Made by a program: the position numbers and the translations under genes. A stretch of DNA of 22,500 nt, taken from contig NC_135555.1 of NCBI RefSeq assembly GCF_964340395.1, positions 5,097,501 to 5,120,000 on the forward strand, read 5' to 3'. The notes under the pieces are model-generated. The model searched no databases. It was not told the origin of the DNA and was given only the letters and a program-made list of their open reading frames with translations. This document shows, one piece after another, positions 11,258 to 19,319 of the stretch. The first letter of the stretch is position 1; the number at the start of each line of letters is the position of its first letter. This stretch comes from Glandiceps talaboti (taxonomy: Eukaryota > Hemichordata > Enteropneusta > Spengelidae).

Positions 11258-11464
11258 ATAGCTGGAATAAGAACAGCCACAGAAATAGTAAAATGTTTAT
11301 CAGTAGATATTAAAAATCTGCAAAGTTTAAGAGTGGTAAACCAATTTTCACAAACTTTTTTTTTGTTCTCTTCACAGGCTCTCGCTGAGGAAGTAAAAGA
11401 GATGCATGGATTGAGAATACAAACTCTTACACCAGAAAAATCATCATCATCAACATCAACATGA
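4594..11464 (+). CDS. Candidate four-exon gene, small unrecognised protein
   Basis: This is a model assembled by eye, with exons 4594-4632, about 5661-5737, 8711-8834 and 11378-11464. Exon 1 ends in phase 0, exon 2 ends with GA of a split codon, exon 3 opens with the T that completes it (GAT, Asp), and exon 3 ends in phase 0 to meet the phase-0 terminal exon. With acceptor 5660 the coding length is 327 nt, giving 108 residues plus a stop. The predicted protein has a short polar N-terminus, a probable helix ending in SILLDLD, an acidic segment (SEQAESLSD), a hydrophobic stretch followed by LRRRKF, an amphipathic ALAEEVKEMHG segment and a Ser/Thr tail. There is no signal peptide or clear membrane span. 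I do not recognise the family. Support comes from splice motifs, phase agreement and flanking promoter and poly(A) motifs; no transcript evidence is available. Exons could be missing or wrong. Confidence 0.35.
4640..5635. other. Candidate intron 1, otherwise empty
   Basis: AT-rich. The strong acceptor-like CCTTCCTTTCAG at 5465 is followed by a short frame with no good donor. The 41-bp direct repeat at 5138 is the only other structure. Confidence 0.4.
5138..5202 (+). repeat. 41-bp offset direct repeat, two copies
   Basis: CATGGAATTTAGTTTATGCA at 5138 recurs as CATGGAATTTAGTTTACGCA at 5179. The only difference within these 20 bases is T against C before G, as expected from CpG decay. Confidence 0.7.
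5661..5737 (+). CDS. Candidate exon 2, acceptor ambiguous
   Basis: The frame from TGC at 5661 reads CSFKEIIIDKLRSIV then SQTNSILLDL and ends GA before a good donor (GTGAGA at 5738). The residue pattern looks like a helix. The strongest acceptor, however, is 23 nt upstream: a long pyrimidine tract ending TTTGTAG at 5637. Starting there puts the reading in another open frame (PALGQQCSALSKK...) that meets TAG at 5728, while the good downstream frame has TAG at 5658. Either the weak acceptor at 5660 is used, or one base is missing between 5661 and 5727, or this is not coding. Exon 5661-5737 keeps the whole model in frame. Confidence 0.3.
6295..6511 (+). CDS. Open frame over a 39-40 bp repeat, possible exon
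   Basis: A frame opens after TAG at 6292 and runs to a good donor (ACCAACAG then GTAATA). It includes three tandem degenerate units in the same frame, starting HPTKCPQPDFICI, KPNKCSLCNLISR and KPSRMPSTGYTPG, followed by SVNDYFKKPT. A Lys/Pro/Cys pattern recurring every 13 codons could mean a repeated protein motif, or simply a minisatellite whose period is a multiple of three. No good pyrimidine-rich acceptor precedes it, and its phase-1 end does not fit the four-exon model. Product unknown. Confidence 0.2.
6349..6511 (+). repeat. Degenerate 39-40 bp tandem repeat
   Basis: CCAACAAAGTGC at 6352, CCAACAAGTGC at 6392 and CCAGCAGAATGC at 6431 anchor three units. A partial unit with CCAACAGG lies at 6496 after a longer spacer. 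On the minus strand the units read roughly GGGGGCACTTTGTTGG. The units are well diverged, so this is an old array. Confidence 0.6.
6539..6718 (+). CDS. Open stretch ending at a strong donor, possible exon
   Basis: A 60-codon open frame follows TAG (ATAAATAG then GTG CCT GGA) and includes HPWIALRQTVIRLIHLGHSS and VTKENQISLVDSLNNDEFEK. It ends at CTGTTTT before GTAAGA, a strong donor. A second frame, two bases offset, is also open and reads STQTNSNQTYSSGAFINTSG, with disordered-protein composition. The two frames compete, so neither is reliable. The acceptor lacks a pyrimidine tract. Inclusion in the candidate gene would break the phases I propose, so it is listed separately. Confidence 0.2.
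6880..6910 (+). other. G-rich tract with G-quadruplex potential
   Basis: GGGTGGGTGGGGGGTGGAGG is followed by T and a run of ten G. Several runs of three or more G with one-base loops satisfy the usual G-quadruplex pattern, on the sense strand of the candidate gene's second intron. Confidence 0.6.
6915..8500. other. Candidate intron 2, otherwise empty
   Basis: AT-rich with pyrimidine tracts. 7554-7604 looks like a 51-nt exon by splice signals alone but does not fit the phases. Nothing else is supportable. Confidence 0.4.
7949..7972 (-). other. Polypurine/polypyrimidine tract
   Basis: CCTCTCCCCTCCCCCTCCCC followed by CC on the + strand gives three G runs of four or more on the minus strand. 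It falls just short of a standard four-run quadruplex. A similar C-rich patch lies near 7648-7665. Confidence 0.4.
8507..8692 (+). repeat. CTGT/GTCT array with degenerate tail
   Basis: A pure (GTCT)10 core at 8531-8570 is flanked by CTGGCTGG and then decays through TTTG, CTGG, CTAA and CTGC variants to about 8692. It ends 18 nt before the acceptor of candidate exon 3, so a pyrimidine-biased repeat forms much of the region upstream of that splice site. Confidence 0.9.
8711..8834 (+). CDS. Candidate exon 3, internal
   Basis: The acceptor TTTTTGTAACCTACAG precedes T-GGG-TCA, and the exon ends ...TTT ACA CAG before GTGAAA, a moderate donor. The 41-codon frame reads GSEQAESLSDCAKIE, then RTLYIHGFIQDTTISVLVL and RRRKFTQ. 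It has an acidic start, a hydrophobic beta-like middle and a basic cluster. One alternative frame (WVRTSRKS...) is also open, and the third closes at a TAG. The exon starts with the last base of a codon and ends in phase 0, matching exon 2 on one side and the terminal exon on the other. A degenerate CTGT array fills the 200 nt before its acceptor. Product unknown. Confidence 0.4.
8840..10070. other. Candidate intron 3, 5' part, empty
   Basis: AT-rich. A frame at 9777-9962 has no splice or composition support. Confidence 0.4.
9567..9579 (+). repeat. Short AT dinucleotide run
   Basis: CTATATATATATATTA, about six AT units, in AT-rich intronic sequence. Confidence 0.6.
10074..10193 (+). ncRNA. 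Strong imperfect hairpin, miRNA-like or small foldback element
   Basis: Positions 10088-10111 (GCCTGTTTACTGCACTGTCG plus AGAT) pair with 10160-10183 (ATCTCGACAGCGCAGTAAAC plus AGAC) with two non-Watson-Crick positions in 24. An inner stem GTCATACCT (10118-10126) pairs with AGGTATGAC (10138-10146) around an 11-nt loop. An outer pair ATGTAACAC (10074) and GTGTAACAT (10185) adds a weaker base. The 120-nt size and 24-bp near-perfect stem resemble a microRNA precursor, but the asymmetric internal loop (6 against 13 nt) is unusual and a short MITE is equally possible. It lies inside the last intron, in sense or antisense orientation. Confidence 0.45.
10287..10333 (+). repeat. (ATTT)n microsatellite
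   Basis: 47 nt of pure ATTT, nearly 12 units, in the last intron. It could be the tail of an old retroposon, but no recognisable element body flanks it. Confidence 0.9.
10818..10834 (+). repeat. Short ATAAG pentamer repeat
   Basis: TATAAGATAAGATAAGATAT contains about three ATAAG units. Confidence 0.6.
10951..11254 (+). repeat. Compound GTCT / GTAT / GT microsatellite
   Basis: (GTCT)18 is pure at 10965-11036. Variant GTCT/GTGT/GTGC follows to about 11160, then (GTAT)6 at 11161-11184 and (GT)34 at 11185-11252. It accounts for the long overlapping open frames on both strands here. It ends about 125 nt before the acceptor of the candidate terminal exon. The (GT)34 part can adopt Z-DNA and would be (UG)34 in the sense RNA. 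Confidence 0.95.
11378..11464 (+). CDS. Candidate terminal exon with stop
   Basis: A textbook acceptor (ACTTTTTTTTTGTTCTCTTC then ACAG) precedes GCT CTC GCT GAG GAA. The frame reads ALAEEVKEMHGLRIQTLTPE then KSSSSTST and stops at TGA 11462-11464. It is an amphipathic helix followed by a Ser/Thr tail; the tail is encoded by TCA/TCATCA triplet repeats. Reading through the acceptor from upstream, the frame joins a microsatellite-encoded Val/Cys/Leu run that is certainly intronic. Poly(A) signals follow at 11881 and 12539. This is the best-supported exon in the window. The protein family is not recognised. Confidence 0.5.
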   Translation, partial: ALAEEVKEMHGLRIQTLTPEKSSSSTST

Positions 11465-11880
11465 TACTGGTCCAACATACTCCCAACATTTACATTTTAT
11501 ACCATCAAATTGTAATTATACAAATGACATCATGAGAGATTAATAGACACTGACCTAAGGGGACCCATCAAGAGTACAGAAACTTGGAGCTTAGGGCTCT
11601 TAATCATTACTTTTATTTGGCAAAGGATTGATAATGTTGGCTGTAAAGCATGCTGAAAGGGAAATCAGATTTCTTAGTATTTTACCATCTTCAAAGAGTG
11701 TATTTTGATAGTTATTGTACAAGGTATGGCTCAGTCAACAAGAAACTGTTAAATCCACCAAGTAACTGTAGGGTGCCCAGATATACCTGTGAAGTGAATC
11801 GACATTGTGGGGTTTCAGTAATCACTAGTTTAGTAAAAGATAAGTCATCGACTTGTGCCCTAGTACACTGACACACATGT

Positions 11881-11886
11881 AATAAA
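11881..11886 (+). terminator. Poly(A) signal AATAAA, proximal
   Basis: AATAAA lies 417 nt after the candidate stop codon, with a GT-rich stretch (GACGTTTCGTTGTAAAG) about 35 nt downstream that could act as the cleavage enhancer. Confidence 0.3.
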
Positions 11887-12538
11887 TCTATGCACACAGC
11901 CCTCAAGCTTGCCATAGGTGACGTTTCGTTGTAAAGCTACACATTATTTTGAATAAGAAGTGGCAGTACCAAGTAACTATGAAATCACCCATTTATCACC
12001 ATATGTTTAATATTTTTGACTTGTTGAAAAGTTAATCAGTATACCTCAAGCTGAACTCATTTGTGAACAATACAATGTAGTTGGATTTCCTCTAGTGTGG
12101 TTATTATGTGCAGCTGTTAGACTTCAGTCAAAATATCACTGTGTACTTCACAGTATCTGATTGATGATTTTACGGTTTCTTGTTGACCATAGTAATACAA
12201 GCATCCAGGAAAGCTGTATTCTCTCTTACAGCAAGGCACATAAGTCTCTCCAGCTTGAGAGAATCAGGGCATACTATACCTGAAGTTAGCTAAAAAAATT
12301 CAAGTTGAACTCATCATTCTTCAATATGGAGAGACACCCATCCCCGCCCCTCATTTGGTCTAGTGTACCTTGCTGTCTCATGGTTGCTTTACCCTATTTT
12401 ATGTTTTGTAAGATTTATAGGATAATGGGTTCACGGAGAAAGTATCTATCATATGAATAGATAGATTTTATGGCCTGAATTCCACAGTGTATGAGCAGTG
12501 TTAAAGTACTTCCTTATGTGAATTAAGACTTTCCTGTA

Positions 12539-12544
12539 AATAAA
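12539..12544 (+). terminator. Poly(A) signal AATAAA, distal
   Basis: AATAAATA is followed about 30 nt later by ATTTGGTTGTGAGG, a good GU-rich downstream element. This spacing makes it the better of the two candidate 3' ends for the + strand gene. Confidence 0.35.
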
Positions 12545-12564
12545 TACAAGTCATACTTTCTACA

Positions 12565-13385
12565 CTGTCACATTATTTGGTTGTGAGGACTATTTATAGC
12601 ATGTTGAAGTGCCATCTGATGTAGTGTACACTAGTGGTTTCTTTTTGGCTGTTGTTTGTTCTTTTGTGAACACTCATTACATACATCTAACACAATACCA
12701 TAGGTTATCCCGAGCCACACGAGAGCACTGAGTGAATTCACTCAACTAATGAAAATGTGCAATATGACGAAACATACGGGTACAGTACTTCAGAGCATTC
12801 TGTTTGAAAGAGCATGAGCACAGAGTGCAGACAACGATGTTATCGTTTTTGTTTGGTCGTTCTTTTTCTTTCAAGTTCAAAATGTTGAGTGTTATTTTGT
12901 AAGATGGATTATGGTTGGCTACTTGTAAGTACAAGATTGGGTTTAGGAAATCTTATAGTATTGTGTCAGATGTTTGTAACAAGCACTCAGAAAAGAACAA
13001 ACGATAGTAAATGTAACAGCTCAAAGAAAGTAGTGAGTGTACACTACATCGGATTTTAATCAGAATGGTTGAAGTGATAATAGTAGCCATTACACTTTTA
13101 TATAGGTCATGACACAAATAGCTTCACAGTACAGTTTAATTTGCATATTACTGCCCAAGTGTACTGACTATTCTTAATTTCTCTGCAACAAACAATGATT
13201 TGGCATTTCACTGAAAGATTTCTATGTAGAGGTTAAAGCTGACTTATAGCATGTGTATGGATTTTTCCATAATTATTATTCAGATATGCTATGCTATTAT
13301 CTCATTAGGACATGCTCTGCATAGCAATGAGATCATTTACATATAGTTTAGTCTTTGGCCATGGTATGGGATGGGGGTACCATAC
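12565..13385. other. Intergenic, no gene seen
   Basis: AT-rich with low CpG. A minus-strand frame at 12746-12934 has Cys/His residues but wrong spacing for a zinc finger. Confidence 0.45.
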
Positions 13386-13390
13386 TAACA

Positions 13391-13529
13391 AACATAAACT
13401 GTCTCTGTTAGTCAGGAAATAGTCAGGTGTGAAGAATAATAAATTAATATGTATTATGAATATATTATTATTACTATTATAAAGTACCAACCCATGCCTG
13501 ACTATTCCCAGATTAATAGTGACATTTAT
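13391..13529 (+). repeat. Long imperfect inverted repeat with AT-rich loop
   Basis: 13391-13427 (AACATAAACTGTCTCTGTTA then GTCAGGAAATAGTCAGG) is matched by the reverse complement of about 13497-13532. Agreement is about 31 of 36 positions, and the last ten bases of the inner end (AATAGTCAGG) are perfect. The loop is about 70 nt and AT-rich. It lies beyond the distal poly(A) signal. It could be a foldback element remnant or a long-loop hairpin RNA. Confidence 0.5.
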
Positions 13530-13969
13530 GTTACACGATTTTTGACCACTTGTATTCCATTGCAGCATAAATTATTTCAGAAAAAGTACATTGTTGAAAG
13601 CTATTTATTTGCATTATTATGAGATCAAAATGGAGCCAATATATGGCAGTTATGCACAACCTAAAGTCAACTATCATTTAGACATGCAAAATGAGATGGG
13701 AGGATGCCCTTTGAGACAACCCAAAATAACTCCTTTGATAGATGTGTAAACATAAGGTATATACTTCATACTAAGATTGGAAGAATACCTCTGAGATATA
13801 CCTAGAAAATGCAGCTTTCACAATTATCCATATACCACTCACTGTAATGAGTTTAGGATTCCTAGCAATCAAAATGGCAGTCAATCTTACCATTTGTTTT
13901 TTCAGGGGCCTGAGTATACAAGATGAGTCGTTGGTTAGACTTTCAAAAAGTAATGAAATGAGAAGGATT

Positions 13970-14050
13970 TCTTTTTTTTAGCTCCGCTGTCAGCGAAAGC
14001 TGAAAGCGTAGCTTTAGGTATAGGTGGGTATTGAGGTATAGAGAGTAGAG
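13970..14050 (+). mobile_element. Possible 5' end of an interspersed repeat
   Basis: A T-run is followed by AGCTCCGCTGTCAGCGAAAG and CTGAAAGCGTAGCT, which folds as CAGC-GAAA-GCTG within AGCT ends. The next 60 nt are purine-rich (GGTATAGGTGGGTATTGAGG). Base composition and CpG content change here. A 12-bp core ACAGCGGAGCTA recurs inverted at 16252. I infer a repeat boundary; no transposase is visible. Confidence 0.3.
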
Positions 14051-14110
14051 TGAATCATAGGTGTCCGTCAAACTTTTATATTTTTACTATCTACTCCGGA
14101 AGTGACAGTC

Positions 14111-14402
14111 GGAATTCTTCGATATTTGGTGTGCATGTTCCCTGGGGGGAGGCTATTCAGATTTGTTCATGCCAAGTTGATCTGTGCCATTTTCAATTTT
14201 TTATGATTTTTTTTCATAAAATGTCATTTTCATCAACTCCTTGAAAACCTCTCATTAGATTGCTTTGATATCTGGCGTGTTGATGCGCAGGGGGTAGCTT
14301 ACTCAGATTTGTTAATTTCAAGTCAGCACATCCTCATTTTTATTTTTTATGATTTTTTTTTTGTAATTTGAAAAAAAAATGAATATGTTAATGAGCATAA
14401 TG
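14111..14402 (+). repeat. Diverged 146-bp tandem duplication
   Basis: Three anchors recur at exactly 146 bp: GATATTTGG/GATATCTGG (14121, 14267), CAGATTTGTT (14158, 14304) and TTATGATTTT (14201, 14347). The copies are otherwise well diverged. A frame at 14050-14244 has no support as a gene. This is probably the repeated part of an interspersed element that begins near 13979. Confidence 0.7.
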
Positions 14403-15246
14403 ACCGACGCCATATTGGAAATCAGTCGACGAGACTTTAAGTAAACTGCCACTTTTCAAAAGACACTATTGACGTCAAACAAGCAATGTTATATGTGCTA
14501 TAGTCATAATTCTACGCATTGGGCGCCCAAATGACAAGCGTTTGTTCGAAACAGGGTTGTAAACTTCAAATCAGTCCGCAACATCCTCATTTGCATACTC
14601 TATCCTGATTCGACCAGAAGCTGAAGGTGACCTCATTTGACCGAGCGATTTTCCACAGCAAGTATCTTGAGTATCAACACAGGACGTTCTTGGTACTCAC
14701 TAAAATCACACTTCAGACCCACTATAAAAGTGTGATGTTTTCAGATAACATGTAACTTGTGGTTAATTCTATATTGTCGTGCAATTTGGAATGACAGTGA
14801 ACCAGAATTCAGACAACTTGCGTAAGGAAGGGCATGCCAGACATGCGGTTGAAGTTATGGCAGACAGTTCACATGTAAAGTTAAACGACATGAACGTGTC
14901 TTGCCTTTCCAAAATGCAAATATTTGGCAAGTAAAAATAATTAAAATAATTACAACTTTAATTTGGCTTCAGACTTTGCATTATGTTTTGCGTATCTTTC
15001 CCCGTTTTACATGTAAATCCGAAAAGGTTCTCTCTCATCATGTCATCAGTGTCAGTGATCATACCGCGCGGGGCTGCTTTGAGTACGAGCGAAGTGAGGC
15101 ATGTTGAGGTATTTTGTTGAGAATTATAAATATTGCGAAATGTCAAGTACAAGGTTTAAATACAATGGAATGATGAAAAAAATGGCAGAGTCTGCTGACA
15201 GGCGCCGGTCACAAGAAACACTGTGAATTAAAATATCAGACGATGT

Positions 15247-15794
15247 ATGTATTAATCGCCGACAATCCACCCGTATGCACGAGGGACTAACCCGGAAGCA
15301 AGTCGTTGTCAGCCATACGTTACAGTGGTAACATCGTCCGAGAAATCGCTGCGTTCAGAGTGTCATTATTCACAGAATTGTTGTTTTCGAGTGAAAACCC
15401 GTCTTGAATTGTATAACTCTAACAAATGAAGACATGTCAAGTTATATTTTGAAAGTTGTATCGCTAGTTTGAGACGATTTTCTCACGTACTATAGTACTA
15501 TCGAGGCTTACTTGGAAGTGTAGTAGGACCTTACTCCAGTTCATCGGGAAGTTTAGCCAGTCCGATAATTCTTTCTGGTTTAGTTTACAACACTTTTGAT
15601 CAATCACGCAGATTTTGATGTTGTGATGAAAAGAAATAAAAAAAAAGATCATTTCAACCATTTCGTTGTGTTTTCTTTGTGAAAGGTAACCGAACATGAA
15701 CGAGTGTTACCACTGTAACGTATGGCTGAGAATGACTCTCTTCCGGGTACTTGAGATTGTCGCCGTACGGAAACTAAGATGGCGATTAATACAT
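15247..15794 (+). mobile_element. 548-bp foldback / MITE-like element
   Basis: Outer ends ATGTATTAATCGCC (15247-15260) and GGCGATTAATACAT (15781-15794) are perfect reverse complements. Inner arms 15290-15333 and 15705-15748 match inverted, with a 25-bp perfect core at 15309-15333 and 15705-15729 (TCAGCCATACGTTACAGTGG onward). Between these, about 30 nt per arm is poorly conserved. No clear target-site duplication flanks the ends, and there is no transposase. A minus-strand frame at 15464-15697 lies wholly between the arms and has no recognised domain. Non-autonomous DNA transposon is the simplest reading. Confidence 0.6.
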
Positions 15795-16248
15795 TTCTTC
15801 CCTATATATATCTACCACAACTAGTACAAGTTGAATGTTGTTGACTTTGTAAATTTGTTAGAAAATTGAAATTCAAATTGCCTCAAAATTATTTTACATC
15901 CCTAGTTTATTTCATTCATCATTAAAATTTTCCAGGGTTACAGCTGTAAGACACTGGAATTATTTATAGCCAACCTCAAAATCCTCTTTTTTTCTTTTTC
16001 TTGCGTGCATTTCCCAGTCATTTTTTTCTGAGATTTTGTGCAATTTTTCATAACAGTAGATTTTTGTTATAAAATGGTGACTATGGTATAAAAGTACAAT
16101 ACATTACCAACTTCTGTGTAAAATGTGTTTTATAGTGAGACATCATATGAAACCACTAACCACTTTATTGCATCGCTAAAACAAAACTGCATAGTGAAGA
16201 CCTGAACCACTTCTACATGTCACCAAAATAAAAAATTAAATTAAAAAA

Positions 16249-16294
16249 ACAAACAGCGGAGCTATTCTGACCGATAGGTCGCTTGTTATAGCTT
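16249..16294 (-). mobile_element. Possible inverted end of an interspersed repeat
   Basis: An A-run followed by ACAGCGGAGCTATTCTGACC and GATAGGTCGCTTGTTATAGC. GACC-GATA-GGTC forms a small hairpin inside GCTAT...ATAGC. The ACAGCGGAGCTA core is the reverse complement of 13979-13990. A 12-mer pair alone could be chance. Confidence 0.25.
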
Positions 16295-16795
16295 CCATAC
16301 TCTTTGATTGATGCATTTGTACTGGTATAACATTAATGATAGGATGGGAAAGATTCAGGTTTTAGGAATCTCTGTGTAGCCACAACAACACCATGACTAA
16401 ACTCTTTTGGAGAAGTCCCCACTGTTGATGACTTACTGTATGACAGTAAGTTATGCCCAGAAGCAGACTGTAGTGGCTTAAATATTGGATGTACATGTGT
16501 TGATCAATGAAATTAAATGAATTGTCTTGTGAAGAGTCTACATGCAACACACACTATCAAACGATACCATACCCTAATCATTGCTTGAGGCCCCATACAC
16601 CTTTTTGCATATTACCAGGCTTCAAGGCCTGTATATCGTCAAACGATGAGAGAGACTCTATCTTGGTACACAAGCACCATGAATTACACATCTATACACT
16701 ATAGTGTATTGTGCAGTGTTTAGTGTCAAAGTATCGCATAGAAATGATATATATTTCAGAAATGACCCATTCAGCCAAAGTGTTGGTTTTTGGAA

Positions 16796-16805
16796 GGGGG
16801 GGGGG
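16796..16805 (+). repeat. G10 homopolymer
   Basis: A run of ten G after TTTTTGGAA. Such runs are prone to assembly length errors. Confidence 0.8.
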
Positions 16806-16849
16806 TTAGATATACATATAGTATATCCATGGAAGTACCTCCCACACAC

Positions 16850-17030
16850 CTGTTGACTTGGAGGAATTCGGAAGCCAATAGTAAAACGAAACACCACGAA
16901 GACGTGACATCTCTCGAGGCCAGGTATGAATACCCGGTATGCATACCCACAGGCTGGACTCACTGACGTAATTGTCAGTGCGGTTTTAACAGCCATATCA
17001 CTTCGCGTTCGCCCCATCCTGGATAAAAGA
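16850..17030. other. GC- and CpG-rich block, unassigned
   Basis: This block is richer in GC and CpG than its flanks and contains the perfect 7-bp inverted pair CACTGAC...GTCAGTG (16969-16982) and GGTATGCATACC. A minus-strand frame (16658-17017, 119 codons) spans it, including VKTALTITSVSPACGYAYRV and LERCHVFVVF. I recognise no domain, and the frame extends into poly-G and AT-rich DNA. Possibly a fragment of an interspersed repeat. Confidence 0.25.
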
Positions 17031-17034
17031 CTTT

Positions 17035-19280
17035 TAGGTGATCAATGAATAACTGCTTTTATCGAGATCATAAATCTTTTCTTATGTTCAGTCATCCTCG
17101 AAATCACAATATTGGTTGTGGTCGGGTCAATCCATGATGTCAGCTATAGTAGTCAGATAGGACTTTTGTCATGAAAGTCAACAAGAGATGAAGGACCATG
17201 TGGGTATTTGAACATGATGGAGTTTGTATGGACACTAAACAATTATGGACGTAATGTCACAAGGACTATATAAAATGATAAAATACCCAGTCAAATAACC
17301 ATTGCTTTGTTGACAGTTCCAGAATTATAATGATACAACGTATTAAAATACTTGTGTCCTATACGGGCCGTTTGAATTTACTTAATGTAGTGAACAGACA
17401 GTTCTGAAAGTCTTTGAACCGCTTGCATTACGAATGGTATCCACTGTTTATCTATTGCTCCTTGGACAACTTTTTCATCGTTCACAGCTTTATTTATTCA
17501 AACCTTGCACAACGATTACGAATGGAGAGTATACACATTTTTATTTTTTTTCTTCAATATGATGAGATGTGACTGAATGGCAGGCTTATTCCGAATGTCC
17601 AAAATGCACACATACCCGAAATTCAGCGTGTTCCAAGAACCATTCCCTCATAGTAGTACTCAAATCAAAGTGTCTTGAACAAGTGAAGAATGTTCACAAA
17701 ATTTAAGTTTTCCTATTGCCCACAACCTTCAAGTACCAATACATTTGATACACCACAGAAGATGAGTACCAGAAAAGTGTGAGGTAAGCCAAAACGTTCG
17801 ACACAGTGTTTTCATTAATCACCATAAGAATGGAGTAACCATGACCTCCATTTTCAAGGCCGCGTTTTATATGAAGAACACAGAAATCACCCTACAGTTC
17901 GTTCTGCTGATGAATCGGCCGTTACTTTTACTTCAAAGTCGCATTGCTTTGTCAAACCGTTTCAGACAAAATGTTATAGCACACATACGGAGACCGATCG
18001 AAGGATGAGTAACACCGACAAACTAGATACTCTACATGGGTTATGCTTTCTGCCACGGAGGATATTTTACATTAATTGCCAATGGGCTCTATATCCAGGT
18101 AATATGCTATAAGGTCAAGATATATAGATTATCTCTCCAGTCTCATTTGCCAAACACCATGTAAGAGTGTAATTAATGCCTAGCATAAAATTTCTTGAAT
18201 TATGCTGAGAATTCATCAGCCGTCCTAGTTTTCAAAATCTTTATAGAGTTAGATAACATGTTAATGTCAGGTTTCTGTAATATTATCGTCTCTCTCAGAT
18301 GATCCCACTACAGATAGAATGATGATTGCATCTTTCTTTACTCCTGCACTAGTACAGCTAGGATATCAGCTTACAATGAAAATGAGAACAGCTGACGTGA
18401 CATTTATTAAACTGTGTACTTGTATATGATTATTTCTGTATGTTATTTTTGTATGCTTTACCATGTTGCTATGGCATGTTGTTATGCAATAAAGATAGAT
18501 TATATATATATATCGTGAGTATGACACACCTGTAGATAATGATGACAACCCGTGAATTAATAACTCATGACGTCATACATGTTAGCAATGTTTTTGATAT
18601 TTTACCAAACCAATCTGGTATCATTTGACATCTTTACAAAGTTAATGATACGTCGTTAGAAGTTTTCAATTAAAAAAAAATCTGTGACTGTTTCGGAGAA
18701 ATAAATCATGTGTTGGCATGTACTCGCTAGCTCCGCCATACTAGTCTAGTGTTTAAGTACTTTCGTGCTATTAGTAGTGTGAAACCATATAGGATTCTTA
18801 GAATTTATGAAAAATTAACCACATTGCATTCCTAGAAAATCAGAATATCTGAGAACCACTACTCGTTTCTCGGATTTGTTCTATTTCATTCTATACGTAG
18901 AAATCAGTGTAACGGTCTTGTTTATTGGCTACAGGAATGACCAATAGGAATATCTATTACATGATGAAATTAAGCATCGTGCTTTAAACAAATGAAGTTG
19001 TATTAAAACAAATCTTTGGTAACAAACGTTCAAACATGATATTCTAGTTTTAATTATATTTTTAAGTGTTTTGAGACTGACTTTTGAGAAAAACTTTGAA
19101 CTCAAATCTCATTTTAAATAAATCATCGAAATACAATTTTTCGCCAAATATATCGCCTTACGTTATGTCGTTATCCAACCCTGTATGTGTCTATCCACTG
19201 ATTCGTCTTTGAAAGTACGGTACAGACACACAATACAGTTGTGTTACTTGTCAGTATTTTGTATCTCGACGGTAGCTTGT
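17035..19280. other. Intergenic, no gene seen
   Basis: Mixed AT-rich and CpG-containing sequence. A TATATATATATA run near 18502 is the only simple repeat. No exon candidate passes both splice and frame tests. Confidence 0.45.
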
Positions 19281-19288
19281 CAAACCAA

Positions 19289-19319
19289 GGGTCAAGGGTC
19301 AAGTCATCCGATTTGACCT
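19289..19319 (+). promoter_or_regulatory. DR1-type nuclear receptor element plus half-site
   Basis: GGGTCA-A-GGGTCA at 19289-19301 is a perfect direct repeat with one-base spacing, the arrangement bound by HNF4, COUP-TF and RXR partners in animals. TGACCT (an inverted AGGTCA) lies at 19314-19319. Function is inferred from motif alone. Confidence 0.35.

Larger units (their letters stand above)
11465..12560 (+). other. Probable 3' untranslated region
   Basis: AT-rich sequence with no convincing coding frame follows the TGA. An open frame at 11650-11871 has no splice or composition support. Two AATAAA signals occur inside, at 11881 and 12539. The end is placed just past the second. Confidence 0.35.

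Noticed and set aside
10837-11478. 213-codon minus frame and 181-codon plus frame
   Set aside because: Both are mainly microsatellite translation. Only the last 29 codons of the plus frame, after the acceptor at 11377, look coding.
12746-12934. Zinc-finger-like CTLC...H...H on the minus strand
   Set aside because: Cys to His spacing is 17 rather than about 12 residues, and the conserved hydrophobic positions are missing.
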